NCBI RefSeq assembly: GCF_002102255.1
Contig: NZ_LQPH01000174.1
Span: 1 to 64,000, forward strand
Direction: 5' to 3'
DNA: 64,000 bases
Source: Mycobacterium nebraskense
Lineage (GTDB): Bacteria; Actinomycetota; Actinomycetes; Mycobacteriales; Mycobacteriaceae
This document shows positions 58,311 through 64,000 of the stretch, piece by piece. Each line of letters opens with the position of its first letter. Within the stretch, counting starts at the first letter, position 1. Both the position numbers and the translations under genes were made by a program. The notes beneath the pieces are model-generated. The model saw only the letters and a program-made list of their open reading frames with translations. It ran no database searches and had not been told where the DNA came from.

Positions 58311-59141
58311 TTACTGGCCAAAGGGTTTCTCAGTGACGGCGCCGCCGGTGGGCTCGGCGGGCGCGGGGGTCGCCTCCGGCGTGGCCCCAGCGGCGGGAGT
58401 CCCACCGGTCGGCAACGCCTCGCCGCGCATCGACGCGCGGATCTGTTCCAGCCGGGAGTGACCGGCCATCTGCACCCCGGCCTGCTCGACCTCGAGCATG
58501 CGGCCCTGCACCGAACCCTGCGCGAGTTCGGCCGAACCGATCGCGTTGGCGTAGCGACGTTCGATCTTGTCGCGCACCTCGTCGAGGCTGGGCACGTTGC
58601 CCGGCGCGGCGATCTCGCTCATCGACCGCAGCGAGGCGCTGACCTGTTCCTGCATCTTCGCCTGCTCGAGCTGGCTGAGCAGCTTGGTGCGCTCGGCGAT
58701 CTTCTGTTGCAACACCATCGCGTTCTGCTCGACCGCCTTCTTGGCCTGGGCGGCCGCATTCAGCGCCTGATCGTGCAGCGTCTTGAGGTCCTCGACGCCC
58801 TGCTCGGCGGTCACCAGCTGGGCCGCGAACGCCTCCGCGGCGTTGTTGTACTCGGTGGCCTTGGCGGCGTCACCGGCGGCGGTGGCCTGGTCGGCCAGCG
58901 TCAGCGCCTGACGGACGTTGACCTGCAGCTTCTCGATGTCGGCGAGCTGGCGGTTGAGGCGCATCTCCAGTTGCCGCTGGTTGCCGATGACTTGGGCCGC
59001 CTGCTGGGTCAGCGCCTGATGGGTGCGCTGCGCTTCCTCGATGGCCTGCTGGATCTGCACCTTGGGGTCGGCGCGCTCGTCGATCTTCGCGTTGAACAGC
59101 GCCATCAGGTACTTCCAGGCTTTGACGAACGGATTGGCCAT
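58311..59141 (-). CDS. pspA: PspA/IM30 family protein, 35-kDa antigen
   Basis: 276 aa, counterpart of Rv2744c. The N-terminal amphipathic helix ([19 protein letters not shown]) is followed by a continuous coiled coil to about residue 220 and a Pro/Ala/Thr-rich disordered tail. It binds damaged inner membrane and is induced through ClgR. GGAG is 7 nt before the ATG. Nine bp separate its stop from pspM. Confidence 0.94.
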   Translation of the reverse strand: MANPFVKAWKYLMALFNAKIDERADPKVQIQQAIEEAQRTHQALTQQAAQVIGNQRQLEMRLNRQLADIEKLQVNVRQALTLADQATAAGDAAKATEYNNAAEAFAAQLVTAEQGVEDLKTLHDQALNAAAQAKKAVEQNAMVLQQKIAERTKLLSQLEQAKMQEQVSASLRSMSEIAAPGNVPSLDEVRDKIERRYANAIGSAELAQGSVQGRMLEVEQAGVQMAGHSRLEQIRASMRGEALPTGGTPAAGATPEATPAPAEPTGGAVTEKPFGQ

Positions 59142-59268
59142 GGGTGAGCTCCGCCTTCGCTTCTTGTGGGCCGGATGGCCCCTGGATGGGCCGTCGCTTG
59201 TCGCTCAATTTAGTGGGTCGGCGCCGATCGCCCTACCCCTGGCGCTGGATACTTGCGCCGGGCAGCGC

Positions 59269-59607
59269 TCAGGCGATCGCCAGGGACGCCACCGGCGGGA
59301 TGACGACCTTGGTGCCGGCGTCGATGCTGGGACCACGCTCCCCGTCGGCGGGTGCGAAGCGGGCGGCCCGTTCCACACTTGCCATCCGCTCGCCGGCGTC
59401 GGTGAGCACCGACGAGAGCGGGACCTGTAGCGCCTCGCAGATCGCGTTGAGCAGCTCGCTGGACGGCTCCTTGCGCCCGCGCTCCACCTCGGACAGATAC
59501 CCAAGGCTCACCCTTGCCGAATCGGACACCTCGCGCAGCGTCCGGCCCTGTGTCATCCGGGCCTCGCGCAGCACGTCGCCGATGACCTCGCGCACTAATG
59601 ACGGCAT
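59269..59607 (-). CDS. clgR: XRE-type activator ClgR
   Basis: 112 aa, counterpart of Rv2745c. The Cro/CI helix-turn-helix spans residues 10-65 ([20 protein letters not shown]). It activates clp protease genes and the psp genes under envelope stress. The C-terminus VASLAIA is hydrophobic and small like known protease degrons. AAGGAGG precedes the ATG by 7 nt. A SigE-type promoter lies upstream. Confidence 0.94.
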   Translation of the reverse strand: MPSLVREVIGDVLREARMTQGRTLREVSDSARVSLGYLSEVERGRKEPSSELLNAICEALQVPLSSVLTDAGERMASVERAARFAPADGERGPSIDAGTKVVIPPVASLAIA

Positions 59608-59677
59608 TCCTGCCCTCCTTCGTCCAGTCAGCCTGCTCGGCGCGAAATCGACCGCGTCCGGCAGGCGCTCATTACGT

Positions 59678-59706
59678 GAAACGCGGGCGGCGGGGTCTTG
59701 GTTCCC
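59678..59706 (-). promoter_or_regulatory. SigE/SigH-type promoter of clgR
   Basis: Minus strand: GGGAAC (59701-59706), 17 nt, CGTTTC (59678-59683). Same spacing and elements as the sigB promoter in this window. The start would be near 59671, giving a leader of about 64 nt. SigE control of clgR is established in M. tuberculosis. Confidence 0.75.
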
Positions 59707-59724
59707 ATTCGGCGAGGAAGAGAA

Positions 59725-60315
59725 TCAGTCGGTCGTCCGGCGCACTTCCCGCACGGTCGACACCACATAGTCGATGCCGGTGACGATCGTCAGCACGATG
59801 GCCGCACCCATCACCACCGCGGCCGTCACCCGGAGCGGCCCGGACAGCGGCAGGATGAATAACCCGATCGCGACCGACTGGACCACGGTCTTGACTTTGC
59901 CGCCCCAGCTGGCCGGGATCACGCCCCGACGAATCACGGCCAGCCGCAACAAGGTCACCCCCAGTTCGCGGGTCATGATCACCACCGTGACCCACCACGG
60001 CACGCTGCCGAGCATCGACAGACCGATCAGGGCCGACCCGATCAGCGTCTTGTCCGCGATCGGATCGACGAATGCGCCGAACTCGGTGGCCATGCCGTAG
60101 TTGCGGGCCAGCAGGCCGTCTAACCGGTCTGTGATGGCGGCGACCGCGAAAATCACGAAAGCCAGCACGCGGAAGGCACTTTGGTGCCCATCCCCGGCGA
60201 ACAACGCGAGCAGGAAGATCGGGACCAGCACCAGCCGTAACAGGGTGAGGGTGTTGGCGAGGTTGGCGATCCGGACACGGCCCACCATCGGACCCGTTTT
60301 CGGCTGCCCGGACAC
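59725..60315 (-). CDS. pgsA3: CDP-alcohol phosphatidyltransferase, PgsA3 type
   Basis: 196 aa, counterpart of Rv2746c. The CDP-alcohol motif D-x2-DG-x2-AR-x8-G-x3-D-x3-D is complete: DRLDGLLARNY then GAFVDPIAD. Six membrane helices. It probably makes phosphatidylglycerophosphate. The GTG start lies 6 nt after TATTCT (60322-60327, minus strand): leaderless. It is 17 bp upstream of the SigE-type clgR promoter and may also read into clgR. Confidence 0.9.
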   Translation of the reverse strand: MSGQPKTGPMVGRVRIANLANTLTLLRLVLVPIFLLALFAGDGHQSAFRVLAFVIFAVAAITDRLDGLLARNYGMATEFGAFVDPIADKTLIGSALIGLSMLGSVPWWVTVVIMTRELGVTLLRLAVIRRGVIPASWGGKVKTVVQSVAIGLFILPLSGPLRVTAAVVMGAAIVLTIVTGIDYVVSTVREVRRTTD

Positions 60316-60371
60316 TGAATCAGAATAGCGGTTGACCAGCGCACCCGTCCCGGATGTCGATACTGTTACCC

Positions 60372-60887
60372 GTGACCGAAAGTTCGCAGGACTGCCGACC
60401 GGTGGTGCGACGCGCGCGAACCTCCGACATCCCTGCCATCAAGCAACTCGTCGACACCTACGCCGGGAAGATCCTGCTGGAGAAGAACCTGGTGACGCTG
60501 TACGAGGCGGTCCAGGAGTTCTGGGTGGCCGAATGCGGTGGCGACGTGGTCGGATGCGGCGCGCTGCACGTGATGTGGTCCGACCTGGGCGAGATCCGCA
60601 CCGTCGCGGTCGACCCGACGATGACAGGCCGCGGCATCGGCCACGCGATCGTCGACCGGCTGCTCGAGGTCGCGCGCGACCTGCAGCTGAAGCGGTTGTT
60701 CGTGCTGACGTTCGAGACCGAGTTCTTCGGCAAGCACGGGTTCACCGAGATCGAGGGCACGCCGGTGACCGCCGAGGTGTTCGAGGAGATGTGTCGCTCC
60801 TACGACATCGGTGTCGCCGAGTTCCTGGACCTGAGCTACGTCAAGCCCAACATCCTGGGCAACTCGCGGATGCTGCTGGTGCTGTAA
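60372..60887 (+). CDS. argA: GNAT-type glutamate N-acetyltransferase ArgA
   Basis: 171 aa, counterpart of Rv2747. GNAT motif A is RTVAVDPTMTGRGIGHAIVDRL (seen as VDPTMTGRGIGHAIVDRL). The conserved C-terminal YVKPNILGNSRMLLVL is typical of this arginine-pathway N-acetylglutamate synthase. The segment WVAECGGDVVGCG is about three residues shorter than I recall in M. tuberculosis. The GTG lies 5 nt after TACTGT (60361-60366): leaderless start predicted; ATG 60354 is unlikely. Confidence 0.9.
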   Translation: MTESSQDCRPVVRRARTSDIPAIKQLVDTYAGKILLEKNLVTLYEAVQEFWVAECGGDVVGCGALHVMWSDLGEIRTVAVDPTMTGRGIGHAIVDRLLEVARDLQLKRLFVLTFETEFFGKHGFTEIEGTPVTAEVFEEMCRSYDIGVAEFLDLSYVKPNILGNSRMLLVL

Positions 60888-60893
60888 CCGGCG

Positions 60894-63392
60894 CTACTCG
60901 TCGGCGTCGCCGCCTACGGCGTCGCTGCCGCCGCGGATCAACGCCAGCGTTCCGGCCAGCTCGTCGGGCTTGACCAGCACCTCGCGCGCCTTGGATCCCT
61001 CGCTGGGCCCGACGATGCCGCGCGTTTCCATCAGGTCCATCAACCGGCCGGCCTTGGCGAAGCCGACGCGCAGCTTGCGCTGCAGCATCGAGGTGGAGCC
61101 GAACTGGCTGGACACCACCAGCTCGACGGCCTGCAGGAACACGTCCATGTCGTCGCCGATGTCCGGGTCGACGTCGGTGCGTTCGCTGGTGGTCTTGGCG
61201 GCGGTGACGCCCTCGGTGTATTCGGGTTCGGCCTGGTCCTTGCAGGCGGTGACGACGGCGTGGATCTCCTCGTCGGTGATGTACGCGCCCTGCAGCCGGA
61301 CGGTCTTGCTGGCGCCCATCGGCAGGAACAGGGCGTCGCCCATGCCGATCAGCTTTTCCGCGCCGGCCTGGTCCAGGATCACCCGGCTGTCGGTGAGCGA
61401 CGACGTGGCGAACGCCAGCCGCGACGGCACGTTGGTCTTGATGAGCCCGGTGACCACGTCCACCGACGGGCGCTGGGTGGCCAGCACGAGGTGAATGCCG
61501 GCGGCGCGGGCCTTCTGGGTGATCCGCACGATCGCGTCCTCGACGTCGCGTGGCGCGGTCATCATCAGGTCGGCCAGCTCGTCGACGATCGCAACGACGT
61601 ACGGGTAGGGCCGGTATTCGCGCTGGCTGCCCAGCGGCGCGGTGATGGCCCCCGACCGGACCTTTTCGTTGAAGTCGTCGATGTGGCGCACCCGCGACGC
61701 CTGCATGTCCTGGTAGCGCTGCTCCATCTCCTCGACCAGCCAGGCCAGCGCGGCAGCGGCCTTTTTGGGCTGGGTGATGATCGGGGTAATCAGATGCGGG
61801 ATGCCCTCATAGGGCGTCAGTTCCACCATCTTCGGGTCGATCAGGATCATCCTGACCTCTTCGGGGGTGGCCCGCGTCAGCAGCGACACCAACATGGAGT
61901 TGACGAAGCTGGACTTACCGGATCCGGTGGAACCGGCCACCAGCAGGTGCGGCATTTTGGCCAGGTTGGCCGAGATGAAGTCCCCCTCGATGTCCTTGCC
62001 GAGCGCGATCACCAGCGGGTGATGGTCACGGCGGGTCGACGGCGCGGTCAGCACGTCGGCCAGCCGCACCATTTCCCGGTCGGTATTGGGCACCTCGATG
62101 CCCACGGCGGACTTGCCGGGGATCGGAGCCAGCATGCGCACGCTCTCGGTGGCCACCGCGTAGGCGATGTTCTTCTGCAGCGCGGTGATCTTCTCCACCT
62201 TCACGCCCGGCCCCAGCTCGACCTCGTAGCGGGTGACGGTCGGCCCGCGGGTGCAGCCGGTGACGGCCGCGTCGACCTTGAACTGGGTGAGCACCTCGCC
62301 GATGGCCTCGGCCATGACGTTGTTGGCGGCGCTGCGCTTCTTCGGCGGATCCCCCGCCACCAGCAGGCTCATCGACGGCAGGGTGTAGGGACCCTCGACC
62401 ACCCGGTCCAGCACCTCGGTCCGCTTCTTGTCACGACGGCGGGTTTTCCCGATGGCCGGCTCCGGCGTCGTGGGAATGTCGTCCTCGTTGTCGCGCAGAG
62501 CCGGGGCCGGGTCCGCCGTCGGCCAGGCCTGCGGCTCGTCGTCGGGATCGAGCGAACTCTCGTCGTAGTAGCCGTCGGAAAAGTCCTCGGCCGCAGCCGG
62601 ATCCGCGTCGTAGTCGTAGTCGTAGTCGCCGTAGCCGTAGCCGTCGTCATCGCCGAGCAGCCGGGCGCCGAACATGGCGCGGACCGCGTCGGGCACCTCC
62701 CGGATGGTCGTTCCGGTCAGCAACAGCAGGCCGAACATGAAGCCGATGAACAACAACGGCGCGGCGATCCATGCCGTCAGCCCGTCCGACAATGGGCCGC
62801 CGATGGCGAAGCCGATGAATCCCGCCGCGCGGCGCCGCGCTTCCGGGTCCTCCGGCGAACCGGACCACAGGTGGCGCAGGCCGAGCACGGAAAGCGCGAT
62901 CAGGGTGGCGCCCAGGATCAGCCTGGGTCGCGCATCAGGATTGGGCTGGGTGCGCATCAGCGCCACCGCCACGGCGGCGGTGACCACCGGGAGCGCCAGG
63001 ACGCCCGCCCCGATGAAGGTGCGCAACAACGTGTCGACCCACGCGCCGACCGGCCGGGCGGCGTTGAACCACGAGCTCGCGGCGACCACGACGGAAAGGC
63101 CGAGCAACATCAGCGCGATCCCGTCGCGGCGGTGTCCCGGGTCGATGTCGCGGGCCCGCCCGATCGACCGGGCCGCGCCGCCGGTGCTGCGCGCCGCCAT
63201 CAGCCAGGTGGCGCGCAGAGCGCGGCCGCCGGTCAGCCCGGCGGCCACCAGCAGCGAATGGTTACGCCGCTTGGCGGGCCTGCTCGGCCGCTTGCGGGGT
63301 GCCGCCGGCCGCGCGCGACCCGACCCACTTCGCGAAGTGGCCTTTGACCTGCTCGTTCTAGCTTTGGAGCGGGCGGCGGTCTTGTTAGCCAT
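60894..63392 (-). CDS. ftsK: DNA translocase FtsK
   Basis: 832 aa. A basic N-terminus (NKTAARSKARTSRSKATSRS) is followed by four membrane helices (about residues 95-240). An Asp/Tyr-rich linker (DDDGYGYGDYDYDYDADP) comes next, then the motor domain with Walker A LLVAGSTGSGKSSFVNSML and Walker B YVVAIVDELADLMM. The DNA-reading gamma winged helix closes the protein (VVSSQFGSTSMLQRKLRVGF). It moves chromosome termini at the septum. The ATG lies 7 nt after TACCCT (63400-63405, minus strand): leaderless. Counterpart of Rv2748c. Confidence 0.95.
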   Translation of the reverse strand: MANKTAARSKARTSRSKATSRSGSGRARPAAPRKRPSRPAKRRNHSLLVAAGLTGGRALRATWLMAARSTGGAARSIGRARDIDPGHRRDGIALMLLGLSVVVAASSWFNAARPVGAWVDTLLRTFIGAGVLALPVVTAAVAVALMRTQPNPDARPRLILGATLIALSVLGLRHLWSGSPEDPEARRRAAGFIGFAIGGPLSDGLTAWIAAPLLFIGFMFGLLLLTGTTIREVPDAVRAMFGARLLGDDDGYGYGDYDYDYDADPAAAEDFSDGYYDESSLDPDDEPQAWPTADPAPALRDNEDDIPTTPEPAIGKTRRRDKKRTEVLDRVVEGPYTLPSMSLLVAGDPPKKRSAANNVMAEAIGEVLTQFKVDAAVTGCTRGPTVTRYEVELGPGVKVEKITALQKNIAYAVATESVRMLAPIPGKSAVGIEVPNTDREMVRLADVLTAPSTRRDHHPLVIALGKDIEGDFISANLAKMPHLLVAGSTGSGKSSFVNSMLVSLLTRATPEEVRMILIDPKMVELTPYEGIPHLITPIITQPKKAAAALAWLVEEMEQRYQDMQASRVRHIDDFNEKVRSGAITAPLGSQREYRPYPYVVAIVDELADLMMTAPRDVEDAIVRITQKARAAGIHLVLATQRPSVDVVTGLIKTNVPSRLAFATSSLTDSRVILDQAGAEKLIGMGDALFLPMGASKTVRLQGAYITDEEIHAVVTACKDQAEPEYTEGVTAAKTTSERTDVDPDIGDDMDVFLQAVELVVSSQFGSTSMLQRKLRVGFAKAGRLMDLMETRGIVGPSEGSKAREVLVKPDELAGTLALIRGGSDAVGGDADE

Positions 63393-63571
63393 GTCGGCAA
63401 GGGTAGTCGCATCGACATCATCTACACCACCCGCCACACTGGTAACGGTTCCGGCTTGTGCGCCATCTGACGGGTTGGCCGCCGCGTCGCGTGAGTAGGG
63501 TAGGCAAGCGGTGATTTAGATAACAGAAGTCATGCGCGTCACCCACCCCGTAGCCCCCAGGAGGCCCCAGC

Positions 63572-64000
<429 letters not shown>

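Noticed and set aside
61260-63347. 695-codon open frame on the plus strand opposite ftsK
   Set aside because: It is antisense to ftsK, is very rich in Arg, Gly and His, and has no domain or ribosome site. Long antisense frames are expected in high-GC genes.

Overview
The window is high-GC actinobacterial chromosome. Its gene order matches the Rv2675c to Rv2750 interval of Mycobacterium tuberculosis as I remember it: hemE, dxs, ceoBC, dut, sigA, sigB, ideR, lexA, hflX-dapF-miaA-miaB, recX-recA, clgR-pspA, ftsK. It is not the tuberculosis complex. recA is a continuous 350-codon frame without an intein, and there is no PE_PGRS gene. Several genes are not in the H37Rv order I recall: an RCK-type antiporter, a trypsin-like lipoprotein, an FhuF-like Fe-S protein and a DUF732 secreted protein. 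A non-tuberculous mycobacterium, perhaps of the avium complex, is the most likely source. That species-level guess is inference.

Layout. 1-1140: two fused insertion-sequence remnants (IS110-like and IS30-like). 1245-5114: a heme operon (hemE, hemY/cgoX, chdC, methyltransferase) with ATGA overlaps. 5174-9968: echA15, DUF3000, RNase D and dxs. 10027-16576: an ion-transport cluster with an RCK-domain antiporter, a KimA-like potassium importer and the RCK proteins CeoB and CeoC. Two micro-ORFs link ceoB to ceoC. 16577-17516: a complete IS5-type element inserted in the CTAG shared by two convergent stop codons. 17517-24171: small conserved genes, dut, cei, suhB and ppgK. 24347-30676: sigA, sigB and ideR, with small zinc-ribbon proteins between. 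30705-38122: sthA, a serine protease, PAC2, hydrolase, PhzF, nitrobindin and nrdR. 38274-39756: the SOS pair chiZ/lexA. 39767-53238: LGFP-repeat protein, fadE20, hflX, dapF, miaA, DUF349, miaB and recX. 53204-55272: recA and, divergently, a cobalamin riboswitch in front of an FhuF-like gene. 55296-60315: DUF3046, DUF732, glycosyltransferase, ephG, the envelope-stress set clgR-pspA-pspM, and pgsA3. 60372-64000: argA, ftsK, a monooxygenase-fold protein and the first 38 codons of a short-chain dehydrogenase.

Regulation is unusually readable. recA and chiZ each carry a TTGTCGGTG-N8-TANNNT promoter of the RecA-independent (PafBC) DNA-damage type. recA and lexA have LexA boxes. sigB and clgR each have a GGGAAC-N17-CGTT promoter of the SigE/SigH type, and sigB also has an 8-bp tandem repeat like MprA sites. 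A perfect Crp-type palindrome lies upstream of cei, and a perfect palindrome covers the fadE20 promoter. At least eighteen genes have a TANNNT element 5-8 nt before the start codon and no Shine-Dalgarno sequence, so leaderless transcription is predicted for them.

The most unusual items are the riboswitch-controlled FhuF-like gene next to recA, the ceoB/micro-ORF/ceoC coupling chain, and the IS insertion that preserved three stop codons.
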